A DNA stretch of 64,000 bases from assembly GCA_002403375.1 (NCBI GenBank), contig DHHQ01000018.1:1-64000 (forward strand). The letters are read 5' to 3'. Positions 7,966 through 16,455 of the stretch are shown piece after piece; the first letter of the stretch is position 1, and each line of letters opens with the position of its first letter. Both the position numbers and the translations under genes were made by a program. The notes below the pieces were generated by a model. The model did no database searches and was not told where the DNA came from. It saw only the letters and a list, made by a program, of their open reading frames with translations. This DNA comes from Thiobacillus denitrificans. Lineage in GTDB: Bacteria; Pseudomonadota; Gammaproteobacteria; Burkholderiales; Thiobacillaceae.

Positions 7966-9054
7966 ATGGCCGTTAGCGAACTTCAGGTGCAGACCGCACT
8001 GAAAGAGTTGGTTGATCCCAACACCCACAAGGATTACGTCTCGACCAAATCCGCTCGCAACATCAAAGTCGACGGCGGCGCCGTCTCGGTCGACATCCTG
8101 CTGAGCTACCCCGCGCAGAGCCAGCTGGCAACGATCAAGCAGCAGGTCGAGGACAAGCTCAAGAGCATCGACGGCGTCACCGCCGCGACCGCCAACGTCA
8201 GCTTCAAGATCGTGTCGCACAGCGTGCAGCGCGGCGTCAAGCTGATCCCTAACGTGAAGAACATCATCGCCGTCGCCTCCGGCAAGGGCGGCGTCGGCAA
8301 GTCGACCACCGCCGTCAACCTGGCGCTGGCGCTGGCCGCCGAGGGCGCCAGCGTCGGCATGCTCGACGCCGACATCTACGGCCCCTCGCAGCCGACCATG
8401 CTCGGCATCACCGACAAGCCCGAGTCGACCGACGGCAAGAACCTCGAGCCGCTGATCGGACACGGCATCCAGGCGATGTCGATCGGCTTCCTGATCGACG
8501 TCGAGACGCCCATGGTGTGGCGTGGCCCGATGGTCACCCAGGCGCTGGAACAGCTGCTGAACAACACCAACTGGAACGACCTCGACTACCTCGTCGTCGA
8601 CCTGCCGCCCGGCACCGGCGACATCCAGCTGACGCTGGCGCAGCGCGTGCCGGTGACCGGCGCGGTGATCGTCACCACCCCGCAGGACATCGCGCTGATC
8701 GACGCGCGCAAGGGCCTGAAGATGTTCGAGAAGGTCGGCATCCCGATCATCGGCGTGGTCGAGAACATGAGCCTGCACATCTGCTCGAACTGCGGCCACG
8801 AGGAGCGCATCTTCGGCGAGGGCGGCGGCGAGCGCATGTGCAAGGACTACAACGTCGAGTTTCTCGGCGCCCTGCCGCTCGACAGCGCGATCCGTGCCGA
8901 CACCGATTCCGGCAAGCCGTCGGTCGTCTCCGACCCCGATGGTCGCGTGACCGACATCTACAAGCAGATCGCGCGTCGGGTTGCTGTTAAGATTGGCGAA
9001 ACCGCGGTGGATCATTCCGCCAAGTTCCCCAATATCGTCATCTCCAACACCTGA
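7966..9054 (+). CDS. apbC: Iron-sulfur cluster carrier ATPase, Mrp/ApbC family
   Basis: 362 residues starting MAVSELQVQ; the ATG at 7966 has a GGAG site, and the longer upstream frame starts from a TTG with no support. An N-terminal MIP18/DUF59 domain (about 1-90) precedes a MinD/Mrp P-loop domain with a deviant Walker A GKGGVGKST (about 106-114) and a CxxC pair in HICSNCGHEE (about Cys272/Cys275) that binds a bridging Fe-S cluster in this family. It loads [4Fe-4S] clusters onto apoproteins. Its stop overlaps the dcd start (TGATG). Confidence 0.94.
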   Translation: MAVSELQVQTALKELVDPNTHKDYVSTKSARNIKVDGGAVSVDILLSYPAQSQLATIKQQVEDKLKSIDGVTAATANVSFKIVSHSVQRGVKLIPNVKNIIAVASGKGGVGKSTTAVNLALALAAEGASVGMLDADIYGPSQPTMLGITDKPESTDGKNLEPLIGHGIQAMSIGFLIDVETPMVWRGPMVTQALEQLLNNTNWNDLDYLVVDLPPGTGDIQLTLAQRVPVTGAVIVTTPQDIALIDARKGLKMFEKVGIPIIGVVENMSLHICSNCGHEERIFGEGGGERMCKDYNVEFLGALPLDSAIRADTDSGKPSVVSDPDGRVTDIYKQIARRVAVKIGETAVDHSAKFPNIVISNT

Positions 9055-9620
9055 TGAGCATCAAGTCCGACCGATGGATCCGCCGCATGGCGGAGCAGCA
9101 TGGCATGATCGACCCGTTTGAACCCGGGCAGGTCAAGCAGGCCGGAGGGCGATCCATCGTGTCGTACGGCACGTCGAGCTACGGCTACGACGTGCGGTGC
9201 GCCAGCGAATTCAAGGTCTTCACCAACCTCAACCACACGCTGGTCGATCCGAAGCAGTTCGACCCGGATTCCTTCGTCGAGATCACCGGCGATTCCTGCA
9301 TCATCCCCCCCAATTCCTTCGCGCTCGCGCGCACGGTCGAGTACTTCCGCATTCCGCGCAGCGTGCTGACCATCTGCCTCGGCAAGAGCACCTATGCGCG
9401 TTGCGGCATCATCGTCAACGTCACGCCGCTCGAACCCGAGTGGGAAGGTCACGTGACGCTCGAGTTCTCCAACACCACCCCGCTGCCCGCGCGCATCTAT
9501 GCCAACGAGGGCGTGGCGCAGATGCTGTTCCTCGAATCCGACGAGGTGTGCGAGACCTCGTACCGCGATCGCGGCGGCAAGTACCAGGGCCAGGTCGGCG
9601 TTACGCTACCGAAAATTTAA
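9054..9620 (+). CDS. dcd: dCTP deaminase
   Basis: 188 residues, the usual length of the trimeric Dcd/Dut superfamily. Visible signatures are SYGTSSYGYDVRCASEFKVF, the CLGKSTYARCGIIVNVTPLEPEWEGHVTLEFSNTTPLPARIYANEG core with the catalytic glutamate in PLEPEWEGHVTLEF, and the C-terminal YRDRGGKYQGQ lid. It deaminates dCTP to dUTP for thymidylate synthesis. It is translationally coupled to apbC, a standard neighbour in betaproteobacteria. Confidence 0.96.
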   Translation: MSIKSDRWIRRMAEQHGMIDPFEPGQVKQAGGRSIVSYGTSSYGYDVRCASEFKVFTNLNHTLVDPKQFDPDSFVEITGDSCIIPPNSFALARTVEYFRIPRSVLTICLGKSTYARCGIIVNVTPLEPEWEGHVTLEFSNTTPLPARIYANEGVAQMLFLESDEVCETSYRDRGGKYQGQVGVTLPKI

Positions 9621-9697
9621 TCCCGGCTACACGCGGGATTCGTATAATCCGCTTCTTCTAATTCGCCCCTTCCAACGGCTTCCCACTGGAGCAGGCC

Positions 9698-11941
9698 ATG
9701 CGTTTTCGTTTTCCCGTTGTCATCATCGACGAAGATTTCCGTTCCGAAAATGCGTCGGGCCTGGGAATCCGAACGCTTGCCGCCGCCATCGAGCAGGAGG
9801 GCATGGAAGTGCTCGGCGTCACCAACTACGGTGACCTGACCTCGTTCGCCCAGCAGCAGGCGCGTGCATCGGCCTTCGTGCTGTCGATCGACGACGAGGA
9901 ACTGGCCGGCAGCCCCGAGGACGCCAGTCACGCGCTGCAGAAGCTGCGGGCCTTCGTCGACGAGGTGCGCTTCCGCAACGCCGAGATCCCGATCTTCCTG
10001 CACGGCGAGACGCGCACCGCGCGCCATATTCCGAACGACATCCTGCGCGAGCTCAACGGCTTCATCCACATGCTCGAGGACACGCCGGAGTTTCTCGCCC
10101 GCTACATCGCCCGCGAGGCCCGCGCCTACCTCGATTCGCTGGTGCCGCCGTTCTTCCGTGCGCTCACCCACTACGCGGCGGACGGTTCGTATTCCTGGCA
10201 CTGCCCCGGCCATTCGGGCGGCGTCGCCTTCCTGAAGGCGCCGATCGGACAGATGTTCCACCAGTTCTTCGGCGAGAATCTGCTGCGTGCCGACGTCTGC
10301 AACGCCGTCGACGAGCTCGGCCAGTTGCTCGACCACACCGGTCCGGTCGGGGCGTCGGAGCGCAACGCGGCGCGCATCTTCAACTGCGACCACCTGTTCT
10401 TCGTCACCAACGGCACTTCGTCGTCGAACAAGATGGTGTGGCACGCCACGGTGGCGCCGGGCGACATCGTCGTGGTCGACCGCAACTGCCACAAGTCGAT
10501 CCTGCACGCCATCATCATGTGCGGTGCGATCCCGATCTTCCTCACGCCGACGCGCAACCACTACGGCATCATCGGGCCGATCCCGCTCGACGAATTCCGC
10601 CCCGAGAACATCGAGAAGAAGATCGCCGCGCATCCGTTCGCCAAGGATGTGAAGCGCAAGCCGCGCATTCTCACGATCACCCAGTCGACCTACGACGGCA
10701 TCCTCTACAACGTCGACATGATCAAGGAGCTGCTCGGCGACTACATCGACACCCTGCACTTCGACGAAGCCTGGCTGCCGCACGCGACCTTCCACGACTT
10801 CTATCGCGGCATGCACGCGATCGGCAAGGACCGCCCGCGCGCCAAGGACGCACTGGTGTTCGCGACCCAGTCGACCCACAAGCTGCTGGCCGGGCTCTCG
10901 CAGGCCTCGCAGATCCTGGTGCAGGACTCGGAGACGCGCAAGCTCGACTTCACGCGCTTCAACGAAGCCTACCTGATGCACACCTCGACCTCGCCGCAGT
11001 ACGCCATCATCGCCTCGTGCGACGTTGCAGCGGCAATGATGGAACCACCCGGCGGCCCCGCGCTGGTCGAGGAGTCGATCAAGGAGGCGCTCGATTTCCG
11101 CCGCGCCATGCGCAAGGTCGACGAGGAATTCGGCGATTCCTGGTGGTTCAAGGTGTGGGGGCCCGAGAAACTGGCCGAGGAAGGCGTGGGCGACCGCGAG
11201 GACTGGATGCTCGGGGCCGGTGAGCGCTGGCACGAGTTCGGCAACCTCGCGCCCGGCTTCAATCTTCTCGACCCGATCAAGGCCACCGTCATCACGCCCG
11301 GCCTCGACATGGACGGCGCCTTCGCCGACTGGGGCATCCCCGCGGCGATCGTCACCAAGTACCTGGCTGAGCACGGTGTCATCGTCGAGAAGACCGGGCT
11401 GTATTCCTTCTTCATCATGTTCACCATCGGCATCACCAAGGGCCGCTGGAACACGCTGGTGACCGCGCTGCAGCAGTTCAAGGCCGACTACGACGAGAAC
11501 CAGCCGCTGTGGCGCGTGCTGCCCGAGTTCATCGAGAAGCACCCGCGCTACGAAAAGACCGGCCTCAAGGACCTGTGCGACCAGATCCACGCCATCTACA
11601 AGGCCAACGACGTGGCGCGCCTGACGACCGAGATGTACCTGTCGGAAATGGCGCCGGCGATGAAGCCGGCCGACGCCTTCGCCAAGATGGCGCACCGCGA
11701 GATCGAGCGCGTCGAGATCGACAAGCTCGAGGGGCGCATCACCGCGATGCTGGTGACCCCCTATCCGCCCGGCATTCCGCTGCTGATCCCGGGTGAGCGC
11801 TTCAACCCGACGATCGTGCGCTACCTGCAGTTCACGCGCGAGTTCAACGAGAAATTCCCCGGCTTCGAGACCGACGTGCACGGCCTCGTCGAGGAGATCG
11901 TCGACGGCCGCGCGCGCTACTACGTCGATTGCGTGATCTGA
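9698..11941 (+). CDS. Orn/Lys/Arg decarboxylase (PLP, prokaryotic fold-I)
   Basis: 747 residues with the full layout: an N-terminal receiver-like wing domain (about 1-130), a PLP-binding large domain and a C-terminal domain. The Schiff-base lysine lies in ATQSTHKLLAGLSQ (about K395), the cofactor aspartate in LHFDEAW, and a His in DRNCHKS. It resembles AdiA/CadA/SpeF enzymes that decarboxylate arginine, lysine or ornithine to a polyamine or diamine. Substrate cannot be settled from sequence alone; arginine is the usual annotation for this branch. A TATAAT hexamer at 9643-9648, about 50 bases upstream, may be its -10. Confidence 0.9.
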   Translation: MRFRFPVVIIDEDFRSENASGLGIRTLAAAIEQEGMEVLGVTNYGDLTSFAQQQARASAFVLSIDDEELAGSPEDASHALQKLRAFVDEVRFRNAEIPIFLHGETRTARHIPNDILRELNGFIHMLEDTPEFLARYIAREARAYLDSLVPPFFRALTHYAADGSYSWHCPGHSGGVAFLKAPIGQMFHQFFGENLLRADVCNAVDELGQLLDHTGPVGASERNAARIFNCDHLFFVTNGTSSSNKMVWHATVAPGDIVVVDRNCHKSILHAIIMCGAIPIFLTPTRNHYGIIGPIPLDEFRPENIEKKIAAHPFAKDVKRKPRILTITQSTYDGILYNVDMIKELLGDYIDTLHFDEAWLPHATFHDFYRGMHAIGKDRPRAKDALVFATQSTHKLLAGLSQASQILVQDSETRKLDFTRFNEAYLMHTSTSPQYAIIASCDVAAAMMEPPGGPALVEESIKEALDFRRAMRKVDEEFGDSWWFKVWGPEKLAEEGVGDREDWMLGAGERWHEFGNLAPGFNLLDPIKATVITPGLDMDGAFADWGIPAAIVTKYLAEHGVIVEKTGLYSFFIMFTIGITKGRWNTLVTALQQFKADYDENQPLWRVLPEFIEKHPRYEKTGLKDLCDQIHAIYKANDVARLTTEMYLSEMAPAMKPADAFAKMAHREIERVEIDKLEGRITAMLVTPYPPGIPLLIPGERFNPTIVRYLQFTREFNEKFPGFETDVHGLVEEIVDGRARYYVDCVI

Positions 11942-11955
11942 TCCAGCCGGCGAGG

Positions 11956-11983
11956 TTGATTTGCCGGGCAAAAAGCGTATGAT
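11956..11983 (+). promoter_or_regulatory. Candidate promoter of the rpsF operon
   Basis: TTGATT (11956-11961), a 16-base spacer and TATGAT (11978-11983) form a good sigma-70 match. Initiation would fall at about 11990, just where the stem-loop listed next begins, about 90 bases before rpsF. Confidence 0.6.
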
Positions 11984-11990
11984 GCGCAGT

Positions 11991-12015
11991 CCCCGCTCAG
12001 GCGGGGATTGTTTTT
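11991..12015 (+). terminator. Stem-loop with T-tract between the decarboxylase gene and rpsF
   Basis: CCCCGC (11991-11996), a TCAG loop and GCGGGG (12001-12006) are followed by ATTGTTTTT. It can terminate the decarboxylase transcript 50 bases past its stop. Because the rpsF promoter lies immediately upstream of it, the hairpin would also be the first element of the ribosomal leader, so attenuation is possible. Confidence 0.65.
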
Positions 12016-12037
12016 CATTGTTGTTTTGAACCTTGCT

Positions 12038-12057
12038 CCACCGCACCGCAGCGGGGG
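12038..12057 (+). promoter_or_regulatory. Candidate S6:S18-binding leader hairpin of rpsF
   Basis: A hairpin with arms CCACCGC (12038-12044) and GCGGGGG (12051-12057, one A-G mismatch) presents a loop containing CCG, 21 bases before the rpsF ATG. Leaders of rpsF in many bacteria carry a CCG-presenting hairpin that binds the S6:S18 complex for feedback control. Position and loop fit that motif; the exact secondary structure was not modelled. Confidence 0.4.
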
Positions 12058-12078
12058 GCTGAACCGAAAGGAAACTCG

Positions 12079-12477
12079 ATGCGGCATTACGAAATCGTAT
12101 TCATCGTCCATCCCGATCAGAGCGAGCAGGTGCCCGCCATGATCGAGCGCTACAAGGGCAACATCACCAGCCGCGGCGGCAGCATCCACCGCCTGGAAGA
12201 CTGGGGCCGCCGCCAGATGGCCTACCCGATCCAGAAGGTCCACAAGGCTCACTACGTGCTGATGAACATCGAGTGCGACCAGGAGACCCTGGAAGAACTC
12301 GAGCATGGCTTCAAGTTCAACGACGCCGTGCTGCGCCACCTGACCATCAAGCGCGACGACGCGGTGACCACGCCGTCGCCGATGATGAAGGAAGAGAAGT
12401 CGCGCGACATGCTTGAAGGCGCCAAGCCCGAAGCCGCCAAGGCCGACGCGGCAGCCGAGCAGCCTGCTGCAGCCTGA
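12079..12477 (+). CDS. rpsF: Ribosomal protein S6 (bS6)
   Basis: 132 residues beginning MRHYEIVFIVHPDQSEQVPAMIERY, the bS6 signature, with MAYPIQKVHKAHYVLMNIEC in the core. The C-terminal extension after about residue 95 is Ala/Lys/Glu-rich and low in complexity, as in other proteobacterial S6. It binds S18 on the 30S platform. It is first gene of rpsF-priB-rpsR-rplI, with an AAAGGAAA ribosome site. Confidence 0.97.
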   Translation: MRHYEIVFIVHPDQSEQVPAMIERYKGNITSRGGSIHRLEDWGRRQMAYPIQKVHKAHYVLMNIECDQETLEELEHGFKFNDAVLRHLTIKRDDAVTTPSPMMKEEKSRDMLEGAKPEAAKADAAAEQPAAA

Positions 12478-12481
12478 GTGA

Positions 12482-12772
12482 GTGAACCGGCTGGTCATCA
12501 GCGGAGCCCTCATCCAGGTTGACCCCGTGCGTTACAGCCCGGCTGGCGTGCCGATTGCCGAAGCGGTGGTGCATCACCGCAGCAGTCAGGAAGTCGCCGC
12601 CCAGGCCAGGCTGGTGGAATGCGAGTTGACGGTGCAGGCGAGCGGCGCGCTCGCTTCCCGCCTGGCGCAGACTCCCGTCGGAACGCAGGTGAAGCTGGAA
12701 GGCGCGTTGAATCGACGCAGCGTGAAAAGCCGGCAACTGATCTTGATATTGAACCGAATCGAAAAGGAATGA
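12482..12772 (+). CDS. priB: Primosomal replication protein N
   Basis: 96 residues with a GTG start four bases past the rpsF stop. The single OB-fold shows NRLVISGALIQVDPVRYSPAGVPIAEAVVHH and the C-terminal RSVKSRQLILILNRIE. PriB helps PriA restart stalled replication forks by binding ssDNA. Its location between rpsF and rpsR is diagnostic for this small SSB-like protein in beta- and gammaproteobacteria. Confidence 0.92.
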   Translation: MNRLVISGALIQVDPVRYSPAGVPIAEAVVHHRSSQEVAAQARLVECELTVQASGALASRLAQTPVGTQVKLEGALNRRSVKSRQLILILNRIEKE

Positions 12773-12775
12773 ATC

Positions 12776-13060
12776 ATGGCACGTCCCATGGGTAAAGCAG
12801 GCGGCAAGTTCGCCGGCAAGCGCCGCGACAGCGGCAATCGTGGTCTCTTCAAGCGTCGCAAGTTCTGCCGCTTCACCGCCGAGAAGGTGGTCGAGGTCGA
12901 CTACAAGGACGTCGAAGTGCTGAAGGAATTCATCGCCGAGAACGGCCGCATCATCCCGGCCCGCATCACCGGCACCAAGGCTCACTACCAGCGTCAGCTG
13001 GGCACCGCCATCAAGCGTGCGCGCTTCCTGGCGCTCATGCCCTACACCGACCTGCATTAA
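12776..13060 (+). CDS. rpsR: Ribosomal protein S18 (bS18)
   Basis: 94 residues. The bS18 core reads RRKFCRFTAEKVVEVDYKDVEVLKEFIAENGRIIPARITGTKAHYQRQLGTAIKRARFLALMPY. The N-terminal 20 residues are Gly/Lys/Arg-rich (MARPMGKAGGKFAGKRR). It pairs with S6 in the 30S subunit. It lies three bases after priB. Confidence 0.97.
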   Translation: MARPMGKAGGKFAGKRRDSGNRGLFKRRKFCRFTAEKVVEVDYKDVEVLKEFIAENGRIIPARITGTKAHYQRQLGTAIKRARFLALMPYTDLH

Positions 13061-13072
13061 AAGGAGACGACC

Positions 13073-13522
13073 ATGCAAGTGATTCTGATGGACAAGGTCG
13101 TCAACCTGGGCAACCTGGGTGACGTGGTCAAGGTGAAGGACGGCTACGCCCGCAACTTTCTGATTCCCACCGGCCGTGCGCGCCGCGCCACGCAGGCCAA
13201 CCTGGAGGCGTTCGCCGCCCAGAAGGCCGAACTCGAGCGCATCGCCGCCGAAAAGCTGGCCGACGCCCAGCGTCGCGCCGAAAAGCTGGAAGGCACGAGC
13301 GTCACGGTTCGCCAGAAGGCGGGCGTCGACGGGCGCCTGTTCGGCTCGATCACCAATGCCGACATCGCCGACGCGTTGAAGGCGCAGGGGCTCGAAGTGG
13401 TCAAGGCCGAAGTCCGCCTGCCCGACGGCCCGTTCAAGGCCATCGGCGAATACCCGGTGGTGCTGGGGCTGCACCATGACGTGACCGCCAACATCACGGT
13501 GGTGGTCGCGGCGGAACAGTAA
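13073..13522 (+). CDS. rplI: Ribosomal protein L9 (bL9)
   Basis: 149 residues: the N-terminal RNA-binding domain MQVILMDKVVNLGNLGDVVKVKDGYARNFLIPTGRA, the long connecting helix (about 40-75) and a C-terminal domain ending HHDVTANITVVV. Length is standard. An AAAGGAGACGACC ribosome site precedes the ATG. It is the last gene of the operon, which ends at the terminator 21 bases downstream. Confidence 0.97.
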   Translation: MQVILMDKVVNLGNLGDVVKVKDGYARNFLIPTGRARRATQANLEAFAAQKAELERIAAEKLADAQRRAEKLEGTSVTVRQKAGVDGRLFGSITNADIADALKAQGLEVVKAEVRLPDGPFKAIGEYPVVLGLHHDVTANITVVVAAEQ

Positions 13523-13542
13523 TCCCGCCGCAACCGCAGCAA

Positions 13543-13566
13543 GGGGAGCCGATGGCTCCCCTTTTT
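13543..13566 (+). terminator. Rho-independent terminator of the rpsF-rplI operon
   Basis: GGGGAGCC (13543-13550), loop GAT, GGCTCCCC (13554-13561) and then TTTTT: a perfect 8-bp stem with U-tract, right after rplI. Confidence 0.93.
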
Positions 13567-13683
13567 CATTTCCGGGCCGCGCGCGCTCCGGCGGATGGTC
13601 CGGCAAAGTACTCCCCGGCCGTCCACGGCTTATCCACAGCCTTATCCCTTTGTCGGGACAGGGCGGAAGACTAGAATCCTGCC

Positions 13684-15075
13684 ATGGCCGCCATCCACTC
13701 GTTGAACGCAAGCACCGACCCCCAGATCGCGCAGATGCGACTGCCGCCCCACTCGCTGGAGGCCGAGCAGGCGGTGCTCGGCGGCCTGCTGCTCGAAAAC
13801 GGCGCGTGGGACCGTATCGGTGACGTGGTGTCGGAGTCCGATTTCTACCGCCAGGACCATCGCCAGATCCTGCGCGCGATCATCCGGCAGATCGCCGAAA
13901 ACCGTCCGGCCGACGCAGTGACGGTCGCCGAGTCGCTGCAGTCGATGGGCGAGCTCGAAGGCGTCGGCGGCCTCACTTACATCGTCGCGCTGGCGAGCAA
14001 CACGCCTTCGGCCGCCAACATCCGGCGCTACGCCGAGATCGTCCGCGAGCGCTCGGTGATGCGCCGCCTGGTCGAAGTCGCGACCGGCATCGCCGACAGC
14101 GCCTATGCGCCGGCCGGCAAGAGCGCTCAGCAGCTGCTCGACGAGGCCGAGGCCAAGGTGTTCGAGATCGCCGAGTCGGGGAGCCGCGGCCAGGCCGGCT
14201 TCACCGAGATCAAGCCGCTCCTGAAGGAGGTCGTCGAGCGCATCGACGAGCTCTACCACCGCGACAACGACTCGGGCGTCACCGGCGTGCCGACGGGTTT
14301 CCACGACCTCGACGAGAAGACCTCTGGACTGCAGCCAGGCGACCTCATCATCGTCGCCGGGCGGCCCTCGATGGGCAAGACCGCGTTCTCGATCAACATC
14401 GGCGAGAACGTCGCGCTCGACACCGGGCTGCCGGTGGCGGTGTTCTCGATGGAAATGGGCGGCGCCCAACTGGTGATGCGGATGATCGGCTCGGTCGGCA
14501 AGCTCGACCAGCATCGCCTGCGCACCGGCAAGCTGGGCGAGGACGACTGGCAGCGCCTCACCTACGCGCTCGGCAAGCTCAACGAGGCGCCGGTGTTCAT
14601 CGACGAGACGCCCGGCCTCACCGTGCTGGAGCTGCGGGCGCGGGCGCGCCGTCTGATGCGGCAGTGCGGCAAGCTCGGCCTCATCATCATCGACTACCTG
14701 CAGCTGATGGCCGGCAGCGGGAGCGGCGAAAACCGGGCTACCGAAATCTCGGAAATCTCGCGTGCGCTGAAAGGGCTGGCGAAGGAGCTCAGTGTGCCGG
14801 TGATCGCCCTGTCGCAGCTCAACCGCGGCCTCGAGCAGCGCCCCAACAAGCGCCCGGTGATGTCCGACCTGCGCGAATCCGGCGCCATCGAGCAGGACGC
14901 CGACGTCATCCTGTTCATCTACCGCGACGAGGTCTACAACCCGGACACCCAGGACAAGGGCACCGCGGAAATCATCATCGGCAAGCAGCGTAACGGCCCG
15001 ATCGGCACGGTGCGACTGGCTTTCCTCGGCGAGTACACGCGCTTCGAAACGCTGGCGCATCCCGGCTCCTACTAG
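13684..15075 (+). CDS. dnaB: Replicative DNA helicase
   Basis: 463 residues. The N-terminal DnaB domain (RLPPHSLEAEQAVLGGLLLENGAWD) is followed by a RecA-like domain with Walker A GRPSMGKT (about 223-230), the FSMEMGG motif, Walker B LIIIDYLQLM and the DLRESGAIEQDADVILFIYR arginine-finger region. No intein is present. It unwinds DNA ahead of the replisome. It follows the rplI terminator and precedes alr by four bases, so dnaB-alr is one unit. Confidence 0.97.
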   Translation: MAAIHSLNASTDPQIAQMRLPPHSLEAEQAVLGGLLLENGAWDRIGDVVSESDFYRQDHRQILRAIIRQIAENRPADAVTVAESLQSMGELEGVGGLTYIVALASNTPSAANIRRYAEIVRERSVMRRLVEVATGIADSAYAPAGKSAQQLLDEAEAKVFEIAESGSRGQAGFTEIKPLLKEVVERIDELYHRDNDSGVTGVPTGFHDLDEKTSGLQPGDLIIVAGRPSMGKTAFSINIGENVALDTGLPVAVFSMEMGGAQLVMRMIGSVGKLDQHRLRTGKLGEDDWQRLTYALGKLNEAPVFIDETPGLTVLELRARARRLMRQCGKLGLIIIDYLQLMAGSGSGENRATEISEISRALKGLAKELSVPVIALSQLNRGLEQRPNKRPVMSDLRESGAIEQDADVILFIYRDEVYNPDTQDKGTAEIIIGKQRNGPIGTVRLAFLGEYTRFETLAHPGSY

Positions 15076-15079
15076 GCCC

Positions 15080-16147
15080 ATGCGTCCGATCCAGGCGCAG
15101 ATATCGATCGACGCGATGGCGCACAACCTGCGCGTGGCGCGTGCGCTCGCGGCCGACGCGCGCGTGTTCGCCGTCGTCAAGGCGAACGCCTACGGTCACG
15201 GGCTGTCGCGCGCGCGCCGCGCCTTTGCCGCGGCGGACGGCTTCGCCGTGCTGACGCTCGAGGAAGCGGCGAACCTGCGGCAGATGGGCGTCGACCAGCC
15301 GATCCTGCTGCTCGAGGGCCTCTTCGGCGCTGACGAAATCGCCGCCTGCGTCGAACTCGACCTGTGGCCGGTGCTGCATCATGCCGCGCATCTCGACTGG
15401 CTGGCGCAGCAGCCGCCGGCGCGACCGCTCCAGGTGTTTCTCAAGTTCGACACCGGCATGCACCGACTGGGGCTCCCGCTCGCCGAGCAGGCAGCCCTGG
15501 TCGCGCGGACAAGAAGCCTGCCCGGGGTTGCCGGCGTCACCCTGATGACCCATTTCGCCCAGGCCGACGAGGCCGTCGGCGTCGACTGGCAGTTGCAGCC
15601 CTTCCTGCGCGAACTGGCGGGGTACGGCCTGCCCTGGAGCAGCGCCAATTCGGCGGCGCTGCTGCGCTTTCCGGAAACCCGGGGCGACTGGGTGCGGCCC
15701 GGCCTGATGCTGTACGGTGCGTCGCCGTTCCCCGAGGTGTCGGCAGCCGAACTCGGCCTGCGCCCGGCGATGACGCTGCAGTCGGAGATCATCGCCGTGC
15801 AGGCGTTGCAGGCGGGGGAGGGGGTGGGGTACGGCCAGTTGTTCCGCGCCGAGCGGGCGATGCGCGTCGGCGTGGTGGCCTGTGGCTATGCCGACGGCTA
15901 TCCGCGCCATGCGCTGACGGGTACGCCGGTGCTGGTCGACGGCCGCATCGGGCGCACCCTCGGGCGGGTGTCGATGGACATGCTGTGCGTCGACCTCGGC
16001 GATTTTCCAGAAGCAGGACTCGGCACGCCGGTGACGCTGTGGGGCGAGGGCCTGCCGGTCGACGCGGTGGCCGCCGCCGCCGGCACCACCAGCTACGAAC
16101 TCCTGTGCGCGCTCGCCGCGCGTGTGCCGGTGGCCGAGCGCGACTGA
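15080..16147 (+). CDS. alr: Alanine racemase
   Basis: 355 residues. The PLP lysine is in AVVKANAYGHG (K34), and the second catalytic residue, a tyrosine, is in GEGVGYGQLFRAERA (about Tyr252). The fold-III barrel continues with LKFDTGMHRLGLP and the C-terminal beta-domain VSMDMLCVDLGDFP. It interconverts L- and D-alanine for peptidoglycan. It lies four bases downstream of dnaB and converges on the minus-strand gene at 16168. Confidence 0.96.
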   Translation: MRPIQAQISIDAMAHNLRVARALAADARVFAVVKANAYGHGLSRARRAFAAADGFAVLTLEEAANLRQMGVDQPILLLEGLFGADEIAACVELDLWPVLHHAAHLDWLAQQPPARPLQVFLKFDTGMHRLGLPLAEQAALVARTRSLPGVAGVTLMTHFAQADEAVGVDWQLQPFLRELAGYGLPWSSANSAALLRFPETRGDWVRPGLMLYGASPFPEVSAAELGLRPAMTLQSEIIAVQALQAGEGVGYGQLFRAERAMRVGVVACGYADGYPRHALTGTPVLVDGRIGRTLGRVSMDMLCVDLGDFPEAGLGTPVTLWGEGLPVDAVAAAAGTTSYELLCALAARVPVAERD

Positions 16148-16167
16148 TCCGCGGCCGGGGGGGGGCG

Positions 16168-16455
16168 TCAGGCGCGCGCAGGCGCCGGCACGAAGCATTC
16201 CAGATGGCGTTCGCCCAGCGTGAATTCCGGACAGCCGGTGCGGTCGGCGATGGCGGCGAGCGCGCTGCCGAATGCAGGAAAGTCGGCGATGCCTTCGTAG
16301 ACTTCCATCCAGGTCGATGGGTCGTCACAGCGCGCAAACCGGCGCGGCGGCAGGCTGCAATGCGGGGCGAGCGCCGCGAGCAGCGCATCGATCCGGTTCG
16401 CGGCGAGCGCCTCTCGCGCCGGGTCGATGCGGTAGTAGACGTAGGCGCTCCTCAC
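16168..16455 (-). CDS. DUF4936 family protein
   Basis: 95 residues with a GTG start immediately after the ygfZ stop. It opens RSAYVYYRIDPAREALAANRIDALLAAL and has the conserved TWMEVYEG.ADFPAFGSALAAIA and RHLECFVPAP stretches of the small DUF4936 family found in betaproteobacteria next to ygfZ. The shape suggests a ferredoxin-like fold. Function is unknown. Tight coupling to ygfZ suggests a linked role. Confidence 0.75.
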   Translation of the reverse strand: MRSAYVYYRIDPAREALAANRIDALLAALAPHCSLPPRRFARCDDPSTWMEVYEGIADFPAFGSALAAIADRTGCPEFTLGERHLECFVPAPARA

